Of a stretch of DNA of 15,551 nucleotides, positions 1 to 7,696 are shown piece by piece (within the stretch, counting starts at the first letter, position 1; every line of letters starts with the position of its first letter). A program made the translations under genes and the position numbers. Below the pieces are notes generated by a model. The model ran no database searches. It was not told the origin of the DNA and worked only from the letters and a program-made list of their open reading frames with translations. Source of the stretch: Gemmatimonadaceae bacterium. Its GTDB lineage: Bacteria > Gemmatimonadota > Gemmatimonadetes > Gemmatimonadales > Gemmatimonadaceae. The stretch is from contig JANXUN010000014.1 of assembly GCA_025356185.1 (NCBI GenBank), positions 1 to 15,551 of the forward strand, given 5' to 3'.

Positions 1-276
1 CTTGCGCAAACGGTCGCGCAAGCGGAGCAAACCGCACAACGCACCTCGCTTGCATGGCAGCTCACGCTGCAGCGCGATGCTCTGGCTCGCACACAACCAT
101 GCGACGCGCTCTCCACCGCCGGTAGCGACGCACAAATCGGCGTCGCGACATCGTGGCGTATCACGCCACAATCGTCCTATCGCGAGTTCCAAAGCGATCT
201 CTCGCTCACGTTCTCCGCGCTCGTCAATCGTCACCCGACCACGCTGACCTGGCGCGATGCGTGGAGCTGCGAATGA
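1..276 (+). CDS. C-terminal part of a probable minor pilin or pilus-assembly protein (5' end outside window)
   Basis: An open frame enters from the left edge in frame 1 and ends at TGA 274-276, leaving 91 residues. Its stop overlaps the next start in an ATGA, the same coupling used elsewhere in this operon. The visible part begins with an Ala/Gln-rich stretch that looks helical (LAQTVAQAEQTAQRTSLAWQ), followed by a region with two Cys and a C-terminus ending TWRDAWSCE. A helix followed by a small Cys-containing domain fits a pilin-like fold. The diagnostic prepilin leader would lie upstream, so the family cannot be read from the sequence. Position just before PilW-like and PilX-like genes makes a FimT- or PilV-type minor pilin the best guess. 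This is inference from context. Confidence 0.6.
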   Translation, partial: LAQTVAQAEQTAQRTSLAWQLTLQRDALARTQPCDALSTAGSDAQIGVATSWRITPQSSYREFQSDLSLTFSALVNRHPTTLTWRDAWSCE

Positions 277-1178
277 CGAAGCGCGCAGGCTCCTCGCTCC
301 TTGAAGTTCAGGTCGCCCTCCCGCTCATCGCACTATTGGGCATGGTCGCGGTCAGCATCCTGATCCAGATGTATCGCGTCGCCATCTCAAGTGACGGCAG
401 ACTCTCCGCAAACCGCGAGCTGCGACAAGGGGCGACCGTCTTCGCAAGCGAACTGCGTCCGCTACGCGCACGCGATGTAACCGCGTGGAACGACACGATG
501 ATCGAAGTGCAGGGCCTCATCGGCGTCGGCATTGTCTGCGCCGTCAACGCGACGCGCGATCGACTCAGCGTCATCGACGCAAGCGGCACGGTCGCGACAC
601 AAACCGACAACAACGTTCGCGACGACCTCTGGCGTCAACCACCGCAAGCCGGAGACCGCGCAGAGCTTTGGCGCGATGCCGATGCTCGCGACGACTTGAC
701 ACGTGCAGTAACGCGCACTGTCACTGCGACCGGTATCGCTGCGGCGTGCCCGTTCGCATCGCAGCCGGAGACACGAGCCACCACGGCCCTCACACTCGAT
801 CACGCCGTCGTCGAACAGATCTCCGTCGGCGCACCCATACGCGTGACGCGGCCCACACGCTTCTCGCTCTACAAAGCCAGCGACGGATTCTGGTATCTCG
901 GACGTCGCACACTCTCCGGCGGTTCGTGGGACGTCATCCAACCAGTCGTTGGACCGCTGCTGGCACCGCGCGATCGCGGGCTCACACTCGCGGTATACGA
1001 CAGCGTCGGCGCAGCGCTCGCGCCACTCGACCATCGCGCATCCGTGCAAACCATTCGCGTCCGCATGCGTGCGCCACACGTCGCCGGAAGACTTGTCGCG
1101 CCATCTCCCCGAGTCGACTCGATCTCCATCGATATCGCGCTCCGAGGAAATAATCATGACGGAGCGCCATCGCCATGA
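273..1178 (+). CDS. PilW/PulJ-like minor prepilin
   Basis: A 301-residue prepilin-like protein. I chose ATG 273 over the in-frame ATG at 153 because it puts a class III leader right at the N-terminus: short basic MTKRAG, cleavage after Gly6, then SSLLEV with Glu at mature position 5, followed by a hydrophobic helix to about residue 37. It also overlaps the upstream stop as ATGA. The C-terminal half has the PilW-like pattern of a TRFSLYK strand, a GFWYLGRR strand and a late LTLAVYDSVGA segment. Two Cys (in GIVCAV and AAACPF) could form a disulfide. Minor pilins of this group prime pilus assembly at the inner membrane and sit at the tip. A type II secretion pseudopilin (PulJ) is the alternative, but the following pilMNOPQ genes favour the pilus. 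Confidence 0.78.
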   Translation: MTKRAGSSLLEVQVALPLIALLGMVAVSILIQMYRVAISSDGRLSANRELRQGATVFASELRPLRARDVTAWNDTMIEVQGLIGVGIVCAVNATRDRLSVIDASGTVATQTDNNVRDDLWRQPPQAGDRAELWRDADARDDLTRAVTRTVTATGIAAACPFASQPETRATTALTLDHAVVEQISVGAPIRVTRPTRFSLYKASDGFWYLGRRTLSGGSWDVIQPVVGPLLAPRDRGLTLAVYDSVGAALAPLDHRASVQTIRVRMRAPHVAGRLVAPSPRVDSISIDIALRGNNHDGAPSP

Positions 1179-2218
1179 CGCGCCCTCGACTCGGCATGCT
1201 CCTCCCCGCCGTAATGATCATCATGGTCGTCGTACTGATCGTCAGCGTCGGCGCGCAGCTCTCGGCCTGGCGCGCGGCCCGCGGTGCACAACTACAATGG
1301 GATGCGGAACGCGCGTTGCACGAAGCGGACGCCTCAGTCGCCGAAGCGATGGGGCAGTGGTCCGCCGCACGCGCCGCAAATACGGTGATTGGTGTGTCCG
1401 CGATCGACTCCACTAACGATCACGATTGGATCATCCGTCGTGACCTTCGGCGCACCGCACCGCTCGTCGCGGTCATACACGCCTCCGTCGCACGATCAAT
1501 GTCCACCGCCACGCTCGGCGACGCACATCGCACCCGCCGAGACGTCACACGGATCGTACGACTGGCACCACCCGAGTTTGGCGTTGTTGCCGCATCAACC
1601 ACACTCGGCCCACTTGCAATCAACGACGCCAGTGTCGACGGGCGCGACCTTGGTATCCTGCTCGCCCATCCCTTCGATGATTGCGGTCGTATCCGTGATA
1701 CTGCGTCGGTGGATGCCATTCGCGGACAAACCGTCGCCGCGGGCACGATGGCCCATGTGCACGGCGATGTCATTGCCATGTCCAGCACAGACGTCGTTGC
1801 AGCGCGGTCACGTTTCGATCGCGCGTGGGACGTGATGCTGCAGCGCGTCGCCAGCGCGACCGACAGTGGACGTTATCGCGAAGATCCGCTGGCGTGGCAC
1901 GTGCGCGTTATGCCACGCGCCATGGCTGAAACACTCCACACCAACACGCGCGTGGTGGGAGTGCTCGCCATCGACGGTGATTTCGTCGTGCGCTCAGCGC
2001 TACATGTAGACGGATTGTTGGTGGTTCGCGGAGCGCTGGATGCGTCGAGTGGAGCCCTTGCTGTAGATGGCGCCGTGATTGTCCGAGACTATGCGTCACG
2101 TGGATCGACGTTTGGCGCAACCATGACGGTGCGCTATGCGCCGTGTCTTGTTGGACGAGCGTTGTCGACCGTGGCTCGGCCCGAGTTGGCACCGTTCGCG
2201 AGCTGGCAGAGCCGGTAG
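1175..2218 (+). CDS. PilX/GspK-like minor pilin with beta-solenoid-like C-terminus
   Basis: A 347-residue protein that starts in an ATGA overlap with the PilW-like gene. The N-terminus MTRPRLGMLLPAVMIIMVVV has a short basic leader, Gly7 and a long hydrophobic helix. It lacks Glu at mature position 5, as is typical of PilX/GspK-like proteins. A charged helix follows (QLQWDAERALHEADASVAEAM), matching the conserved post-membrane region of PilX_N proteins. Roughly residues 259-310 are a run of short strands with repeated small, hydrophobic and Asp/Gly turns (GVLAIDGD, ALHVDGLLVVRG, ALAVDGAVIVRD), which reads as a small beta-solenoid. Its place after a PilW-like gene fits the usual minor pilin order. 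Exact role (tip component or priming factor) is inferred. Confidence 0.68.
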   Translation: MTRPRLGMLLPAVMIIMVVVLIVSVGAQLSAWRAARGAQLQWDAERALHEADASVAEAMGQWSAARAANTVIGVSAIDSTNDHDWIIRRDLRRTAPLVAVIHASVARSMSTATLGDAHRTRRDVTRIVRLAPPEFGVVAASTTLGPLAINDASVDGRDLGILLAHPFDDCGRIRDTASVDAIRGQTVAAGTMAHVHGDVIAMSSTDVVAARSRFDRAWDVMLQRVASATDSGRYREDPLAWHVRVMPRAMAETLHTNTRVVGVLAIDGDFVVRSALHVDGLLVVRGALDASSGALAVDGAVIVRDYASRGSTFGATMTVRYAPCLVGRALSTVARPELAPFASWQSR

Positions 2219-2251
2219 TGTAACGGCCACGGCCTCCTCTGGAACACCACC

Positions 2252-2276
2252 TCGCGGCGTCATAATCGGGCCGCGA
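2252..2276 (+). other. Small GC-rich hairpin after the minor pilin genes
   Basis: A 7-base arm TCGCGGC (2252-2258) pairs perfectly with GCCGCGA (2270-2276) across an 11-base loop. It lies 34 bases after the PilX-like stop and has no T-run. It could attenuate transcription between the minor pilin genes and pilM, or be chance in GC-rich DNA. The rest of 2219-2413 shows no gene and no convincing sigma-70 promoter. Confidence 0.22.
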
Positions 2277-2370
2277 CCGTCACAGAGTTGGTCGTTGTAC
2301 CGCGGCTACGACCTACAGACAGCGTTACCTCGTGAGAGTCCGGTCGTTAGTTGGTTGAATCGCTCGAATT

Positions 2371-2388
2371 GGACATGTCAGAGTGTCC
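2371..2388 (+). promoter_or_regulatory. Small dyad 25 bases before pilM
   Basis: GGACA at 2371-2375 is inverted as TGTCC at 2384-2388, with an 8-base palindrome GACATGTC inside (2372-2379). It lies between the minor pilin genes and the chosen pilM start. An operator is possible, but arms this short arise often by chance and no regulator is suggested. Confidence 0.15.
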
Positions 2389-2413
2389 GAACCACCGTAC
2401 AACCCCAAAAACC

Positions 2414-3457
2414 ATGGCGCTCTTCGGTCGAAAGAAACTGACCGTTGGTCTTGATGTCGGATCTGGGCTCGTAAAAGCCGTCGTGATGGATCACACGAGC
2501 GGCACACCCGAGTTGACCAAGGTCGTCATCACGCCTCTCAATGACACCGCCATCGTTGAAGGCGAAGTCATGGACCACGCCATTGTTGCTGACGCCATCC
2601 GGCAAACGCTCGAAGCGACGGGCATCAAAACCAAACATATCGTTTCCGCCGTCGGTGGACGCGATGTCATTGTCAAGAAAATTTCCATCGAACGCGTGAA
2701 AGAAGCGCAAGCGCGCGAGCTGATGAGATGGGAAGCGGAACAACACGTGCCCTTTGATATGGAATCGGTAGAGCTGGATTTCCAGATTCTCGATCCCGAC
2801 GCTGATGGACTTGAAATGTCGGTGTTGCTCGTCGCCGCGAAGCGCGATCTCGTTGAAGCCAAGCGCACGCTGCTCACCGACGCCGGCGCCGCGCCATTCA
2901 TCATCGATGTCGATGCCTTCGCCTTACACAACGCGTTCGGTCTGAATCACCCCGACGCGATGTCTGGTACAGTTGCGCTACTCAACATTGGACACGAAGC
3001 CACCAACCTGAATATTCTCGACGACGGCGTGCCCATTCTCACCCGCGATCTCACCGTCGGCACACGCCGGTTCCGTGAAGATCTGCAGCGTGAACACGGC
3101 GCGTCCAACGACGACGCGGAAACGATGCTGCGCGGGTATGATCGCACGCTCCCGCTCGATGGAGTCGTCGCGCTGCGCGGAGAAGAAATCGCCGTGGGTA
3201 TGGAACGCGCGGCGACGTTCCTCGCGACATCAACGCGCAACTTCGGCCAGATCCGCGCGGTCTTTGCGTGCGGCGGCGGAGCGCGCATCCCGGGTCTCTT
3301 GCCATGGTTGTCCGAACGGCTGCGCATTCCCGTGCAATTGGCCAACCCGCTGGCGCAGCTTCGCGTGCGCGAAGGCGCGATGGAATTCTTGTCCACTGAC
3401 GAAGTCGCACCGCTGCTGATGCTGCCGGTGGGACTCGCACTGCGCGCTGCCGCCTGA
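2414..3457 (+). CDS. pilM: Type IV pilus assembly ATPase-fold protein PilM
   Basis: PilM is the cytoplasmic actin-like protein of the pilus alignment complex; it binds ATP and the N-terminal tail of PilN. The 347 residues show an FtsA/actin-type fold: phosphate-1 loop GLDVGSGLVKAV near residues 12-23, phosphate-2 loop LNIGHEATNLNIL and an adenosine-binding motif FACGGGARIPGL near residue 290. MALFGRKK is the usual family start, so ATG 2414 was chosen over in-frame ATGs at 2351 and 2375. There is no good Shine-Dalgarno before it, and a 195-base gap separates it from the minor pilin genes, so it may have its own promoter. Length is normal for the family. pilN follows 10 bases after the stop. 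Confidence 0.95.
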   Translation: MALFGRKKLTVGLDVGSGLVKAVVMDHTSGTPELTKVVITPLNDTAIVEGEVMDHAIVADAIRQTLEATGIKTKHIVSAVGGRDVIVKKISIERVKEAQARELMRWEAEQHVPFDMESVELDFQILDPDADGLEMSVLLVAAKRDLVEAKRTLLTDAGAAPFIIDVDAFALHNAFGLNHPDAMSGTVALLNIGHEATNLNILDDGVPILTRDLTVGTRRFREDLQREHGASNDDAETMLRGYDRTLPLDGVVALRGEEIAVGMERAATFLATSTRNFGQIRAVFACGGGARIPGLLPWLSERLRIPVQLANPLAQLRVREGAMEFLSTDEVAPLLMLPVGLALRAAA

Positions 3458-3467
3458 GGATCGTGAC

Positions 3468-4241
3468 ATGATGATTGAAGTCAATCTCCTGCCGGGCGCG
3501 AAAAAGTCGTCGCGCGGCGCCGGCAAGTTCGACGTTGGCGCCGCGTTCGGCAGCATCGGATCCAAGATTCGTGATCCGTGGCTCGTCGGTGCCGCTGCGT
3601 CGCTCGTGGTGTCGATGGCCGCTGTCGGCATCTTGTTCACCTCGCAGAATGCACGCGCAAGCGAAGTGAATGGCAAAGTCGATCGTGCGGTTCGCGATTC
3701 GACGCGCTACGCAAAGGTGCTCGACGCCCGTCGCAAACTCACCGCCGAACGTGACTCGGTCTACCGTCAGTTGCAGATCATTCGCACGATCGACGACAAC
3801 CGATTCAATTGGGCGCACATCCTCGACGAAGTCAGTCGTGCGCTGCCCGCGTACACGTGGCTCACGACCCTCGAGCAAACAAGTAAAGCACCGCTGCCGC
3901 CCGGCGCCGACACGCTCAGCGCAAGTGCAAAGGCGGCAGCAGCTGCGCATCCGGCTGCAGCGGGTGATAAGCCGAAAAACAAAGTCGTCGCCCAAGACAG
4001 CATCACCGTGCACCCAGAGCTGACGTTCCGTTTGGTTGGACAAACGGTCGACATCCAGGCGCTCACGATGTTCATGCGTCAGCTCGAAAGCTCACCGTTC
4101 ATCCAACATGTCGCACTCACAAAATCGGAAATCGTGATCGTCGACGGCAAAGACGTCACGCAGTTCGAATTGACGGCGTCATATGAAGTACCGCCCACAG
4201 GGGTCGTTCGGACCTCGCCGCTCGTCGTACCGGTTCGCTGA
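3468..4241 (+). CDS. pilN: Type IV pilus inner-membrane protein PilN
   Basis: PilN is a bitopic inner-membrane protein that links cytoplasmic PilM to periplasmic PilO. The N-terminal IEVNLLPG motif (about residues 3-10) is the conserved PilM-binding segment. One membrane helix lies near residues 38-57 (WLVGAAASLVVSMAAVGILF), followed by a charged probable coiled coil and a periplasmic alpha/beta domain. GAGGA at 3456-3460 lies 7 bases before ATG 3468; the adjacent ATG 3471 is possible. At 257 residues it is longer than many PilN proteins. The excess is mostly an Ala/Pro/Lys-rich stretch near residues 139-178 inside the periplasmic part, probably a flexible loop. Confidence 0.93.
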   Translation: MMIEVNLLPGAKKSSRGAGKFDVGAAFGSIGSKIRDPWLVGAAASLVVSMAAVGILFTSQNARASEVNGKVDRAVRDSTRYAKVLDARRKLTAERDSVYRQLQIIRTIDDNRFNWAHILDEVSRALPAYTWLTTLEQTSKAPLPPGADTLSASAKAAAAAHPAAAGDKPKNKVVAQDSITVHPELTFRLVGQTVDIQALTMFMRQLESSPFIQHVALTKSEIVIVDGKDVTQFELTASYEVPPTGVVRTSPLVVPVR

Positions 4242-4253
4242 CCCGAGGACATC

Positions 4254-4871
4254 ATGGCACTACTTCCTACCACCCAACGCGATCAGATCAAGCTGTTGAT
4301 CGGATTTACAGCTGCCGCCCTCGCGGTCGCGTACTACGTGTACCCGTACACGTCGCGCCAGGAACAACTCACAGCGGATACGCAACGCGTCGCCGAGCTG
4401 GATGATGCGAACCAAAAGGCCGCGCGCGAATTCGCCAAAGGCAGCATTGACGGACTCCGCGCTCAAGCAGCGGAAAATCGCTCCGCGCTCGTAGTGATGC
4501 GTCGCCTCGTTCCGACCAGCAACGAGGTGCCCGCACTGCTCGAAGAGGTGAGCACAGCGGCACGTCGCGCAGGGCTCGATGTCGGCGGCGTGACCCCTGA
4601 ACCCGTGATCGCGGGCGACAAGTACGACACCTATCGCTACACCGTCACCATCATCGGTGGCTATCACCAGTTTGGCGCGTTCCTCGCCAACGTCGGCTCA
4701 CTCGCGCGCGTCGTTGCGCCTGTGAACTTCTCCATCATCGCGACCAAAGCCGGCTCAGCGCCGGCGGTCAAGAGCGCCGATAAAAACGCGCTCGCCTCAA
4801 CGATCACGTTGCAGACGTACGTCGAGCGCACGACGCCCGCCAAAGCACCGGTCAAGGAGCGGTCCTCATGA
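4254..4871 (+). CDS. pilO: Type IV pilus inner-membrane protein PilO
   Basis: PilO pairs with PilN in the periplasm and helps transmit assembly and retraction through the alignment complex. The 205-residue protein has a short cytoplasmic N-terminus, one membrane helix near residues 13-29 (KLLIGFTAAALAVAYYVYPY), a coiled-coil-like region near 35-75 and a C-terminal ferredoxin-like domain (strands around YDTYRYTVTIIGGY, then QFGAFLANVGSLARVV). GAGGA lies just before ATG 4254, 12 bases after the pilN stop. The stop overlaps pilP as ATGA. Length and layout are normal for PilO. Confidence 0.93.
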   Translation: MALLPTTQRDQIKLLIGFTAAALAVAYYVYPYTSRQEQLTADTQRVAELDDANQKAAREFAKGSIDGLRAQAAENRSALVVMRRLVPTSNEVPALLEEVSTAARRAGLDVGGVTPEPVIAGDKYDTYRYTVTIIGGYHQFGAFLANVGSLARVVAPVNFSIIATKAGSAPAVKSADKNALASTITLQTYVERTTPAKAPVKERSS

Positions 4872-5362
4872 ACCAGAACACCACGCGCACGATCGTTGCC
4901 GCGCTTGCGGCATTCGTTGTCTGCACAACACTCGCAAACGCGCAGACAACGGCACGCACTGTCACGCGCGAATCGGCGGGAACCGTCGCGCCTAGCGCGG
5001 CGCCCACCAAGAGCAACATACCGACCCAGATCACCATCCAACGCGAAGTCTTCGACTACGCGGGCACCGGTCGTCGCGACCCGTATCGCTCACTGATGAA
5101 CACTTCTGATGTGCGTCCGCTACTCAGCGATCTGCACCTCACCGCCATCATCCTCGACGTCACCGGAGATAACTCGGTCGCGATTCTCCGCGACACGTTC
5201 TCCAAACAGCAGTACCGCATTCGCGTCGGGCAGCAGCTCGGCCGCCTGCGGGTAAGCGCCATCAAGCAAAAGGCCGTGCAGTTCACGGTCGAAGAATTCG
5301 GATTCAATCGCACAGAAACTCTGCAAATCAGCCGAGACACGACGAAAGTGAGGAACCCATGA
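4868..5362 (+). CDS. pilP: Type IV pilus periplasmic linker protein PilP
   Basis: PilP connects the PilNO complex to the PilQ secretin. The 164-residue protein has an N-terminal signal peptide, a disordered Thr/Ser/Ala-rich stretch, then the motif RRDPYRSL near residues 69-76 (the family's DPF-type motif) and a small beta domain with LTAIILDV, VAILRD and the YRIRVGQQLGRLRVSAI strands. The only Cys near the leader is Cys19 in FVVCTT, which is not a good lipobox; cleavage by signal peptidase I after LANA (residue 25) looks more likely. So this PilP may be soluble and not lipid-anchored as in Pseudomonas. It overlaps pilO and pilQ by four bases each. Confidence 0.92.
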   Translation: MNQNTTRTIVAALAAFVVCTTLANAQTTARTVTRESAGTVAPSAAPTKSNIPTQITIQREVFDYAGTGRRDPYRSLMNTSDVRPLLSDLHLTAIILDVTGDNSVAILRDTFSKQQYRIRVGQQLGRLRVSAIKQKAVQFTVEEFGFNRTETLQISRDTTKVRNP

Positions 5363-7677
5363 TGGGACCGACGACCGTAGCGATGCTGACCGCGGCTCTT
5401 GCACACGCGACATTGGCGTCTGCTAATGTCAGCACCGCCAACCGTGGCGCAGTGCCCGCTGCTCACACTGCATATTCGGCCGCACCGGCCATCACGCGCG
5501 CCGACGAAGTGCCTGTTCGCGGTCGTGTCTCACGCATCTCCGTGGGTCCGGCCACCAGTGGCGCCGAGATAACGATCGCCGTTGACTCGAGCGTCAGTGT
5601 GCACCATTTCATGCTCGAAGGTCCATCACGATTGGTGATTGACTTGGGTGGTGCCAGCATCGCGCTTCGCGGCGCGTCCTACGACGGACAAACGCGCGGT
5701 GCGATCAAAAACGTGCGACTCTCGCAGTATCGCGCTGACACCGTGCGCCTCGTCATTGATCTCGATGCGTCGCGTGAATATTCAGTCACACAGAACGGCA
5801 CGCAGATTCGCTTGAACGTCAGCGGACCAGTGGTCGCGATCGCAGCGTGGAATACGAAATCCGCGAATACTGATGCCGTAACGCAGGTCGCAGCAGGTCG
5901 CCTGGACATGGCGCTGCCAACACCAACCCGCGCAACATCGGCTACGCCAACGCTCGCGGAACAGGTTCGCGCGGAGCTGGGCAAACCCGCGCTACCAAAG
6001 TCCGACGTCGCGCGCACCGACGCACCGCGTGTCGACACACCACGCTCTGACGCCGCACGTCTCGACGCGGCGCGCGCTGAAGGCAAAGCGGAAGCCAAGG
6101 CCGAAGCGAAGGCCGAAAGAGCGATCGCCGACGCGAGAGCAGTCAAGATCGCCGCAGACGCGCCGATCGTTGCACGCGCTGGTGCCACGTCGCGTCGCTT
6201 ATCACAGCCGCAAGCACCAAAGCCGCGCATCACCGTCGCATATGATGGCACCGACATTCGCGACGTGATCGCGTCGTTCGCTACCTTCTCAACACGAACA
6301 ATCATTGTCGGCAAGGATGTCTCGGGCACGGTCACGGCAGAAATCAACGACAAGCCATGGGACGTCGCGCTGCAAGCGATTCTGCAAGGACAAGGACTCG
6401 CTGCTACCGAAGACGCAAGCGGCATCATCACCATCGATAGCTACAAGAATCTCGCGTCCAACCAGGCGTTGGAGCCGATGATCACGCAGATCATCGATGT
6501 GAACTACGCGAAAGCCACGGCACTGCAACGCACGGTACAATCGTTGCTTGCACGCGATTGCACCGGCCTCTCCACGATGGCCAATGGTCGCGACTTGGGC
6601 ATGCCAGTCAATCAACAGTCGGGCGGCAGCAACGGCGGTAGTGGAGTCTCGGGTCAAGGGTGCGTGGTGCGAGGTTCAGTGACGGCCGACAGCGCGACCA
6701 ACAAACTGATCATCACCGAAGTGCCGTCACGCTTGCCGGAAATTGTCGCGCGTCTCGCTGAGCTCGACATCAGAATTCAGCAAGTTCAAATCAAAGCGAA
6801 GATCATCTTCGTGAATCGCACGGGCATTCAGGACATTGGACTCGCGTACGATTTAGGCACCGGTAACAAGCAGTTCTTCCAGCAGTTGGTGCCGCGTACC
6901 GATCCGAGCACGCTCAAACCGGTCGACACCAACGGTGACGGTGTACCAGACGCACTCGGCGGTGGCAATCCGTTCCAAGGCCCTGCGCGCATCGCGCTCG
7001 GCGGTAACGCCATCGCCGGTATCGCGAACGCAAACAACGCCATCAAGCCCAACGCGCTGAACTTGATCTACAGCACGGCGCTGGGCCGCTATCAGTTGAC
7101 CGCGTTCTTGAACGCACTGCAAACGTCGTCGCTCGCGGATGTGCAGTCAGAGCCGAGCGTCATGATTCTCAACAACAAAACTGCATCAATTTTTGTTGGA
7201 CAAGAGATTCCCATTCGCGTCATCGACGCGAGTTCGGGTGGTGGCGCACAAGGTGGTAGCGGTGGCAGCGGCGGTTCACCGAATGCCCAGGCGTTCTTCC
7301 CGCGCGCAACCGTGTCAAAGGAAGAAGCGGGCATCAAGCTCACGGTCACGCCGCAGATCACGAACAACAAAATGGTGTTGATGGACATTCAGGCCGAAAA
7401 CTCGAGCGCTGAATTGTCCAACACCGACGTCGGCGTCGTGTTCAATCGTCAACGCGCCGATTCCAAAGTGCTCGTCGCTGATGGTGAAGCGGCGGTGATC
7501 GGCGGACTCACAGTGACTGAAACAACGCGGTTCCGCTCGGGCATTCCCGTGCTCATGAATCTGCCATTCATCGGTCGCCTGTTCTCACAGAACACCAAGA
7601 ACGAAACCAAACGCGACCTGTTGATCCTCGTCACTCCGCACATTGTCGAAGACGGCTCACAGCCGCCTTCCCGCTGA
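5359..7677 (+). CDS. pilQ: Type IV pilus secretin PilQ
   Basis: PilQ forms the outer-membrane channel for the pilus. In its 772 residues I see an N-terminal hydrophobic leader, one AMIN domain (about 52-155, peptidoglycan binding), an Ala/Lys/Glu-rich linker (about 185-285), a secretin/TonB short N-terminal domain (about 290-362), an N1-type domain with a Gly/Ser-rich insert (about 370-475), and the secretin barrel domain (about 475-765). Diagnostic motifs are VQSEPSVMILNNKTASIFVG and GIPVLMNLPFIGRLF followed by LLILVTPHIV. A second Gly-rich stretch follows VGQEIPIRV. The leader is odd: no Lys or Arg before residue 29. GAGGA at 5350-5354 precedes ATG 5359; ATG 5362 is equally possible. Only one AMIN domain is present, whereas some PilQ proteins have two. 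Confidence 0.95.
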   Translation: MMGPTTVAMLTAALAHATLASANVSTANRGAVPAAHTAYSAAPAITRADEVPVRGRVSRISVGPATSGAEITIAVDSSVSVHHFMLEGPSRLVIDLGGASIALRGASYDGQTRGAIKNVRLSQYRADTVRLVIDLDASREYSVTQNGTQIRLNVSGPVVAIAAWNTKSANTDAVTQVAAGRLDMALPTPTRATSATPTLAEQVRAELGKPALPKSDVARTDAPRVDTPRSDAARLDAARAEGKAEAKAEAKAERAIADARAVKIAADAPIVARAGATSRRLSQPQAPKPRITVAYDGTDIRDVIASFATFSTRTIIVGKDVSGTVTAEINDKPWDVALQAILQGQGLAATEDASGIITIDSYKNLASNQALEPMITQIIDVNYAKATALQRTVQSLLARDCTGLSTMANGRDLGMPVNQQSGGSNGGSGVSGQGCVVRGSVTADSATNKLIITEVPSRLPEIVARLAELDIRIQQVQIKAKIIFVNRTGIQDIGLAYDLGTGNKQFFQQLVPRTDPSTLKPVDTNGDGVPDALGGGNPFQGPARIALGGNAIAGIANANNAIKPNALNLIYSTALGRYQLTAFLNALQTSSLADVQSEPSVMILNNKTASIFVGQEIPIRVIDASSGGGAQGGSGGSGGSPNAQAFFPRATVSKEEAGIKLTVTPQITNNKMVLMDIQAENSSAELSNTDVGVVFNRQRADSKVLVADGEAAVIGGLTVTETTRFRSGIPVLMNLPFIGRLFSQNTKNETKRDLLILVTPHIVEDGSQPPSR

Positions 7678-7696
7678 CCTAGAGGATCTGTCAACC

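Noticed and set aside
485..1153. 222-codon plus-strand frame inside the PilW-like gene
   Set aside because: Extremely Arg/His-rich translation, out of frame with a gene that has a class III leader and ATGA junctions on both sides.
2281..2413. Sigma-70 promoter for pilM
   Set aside because: TTGTAC, TTGGTC and TTGGTT boxes occur, but none has an acceptable -10 box at 16-18 bases.
3051..4043. 330-codon open frame on the minus strand
   Set aside because: Opposite pilM and pilN, both with clear motifs; composition is Arg/Cys-rich and no family is apparent.
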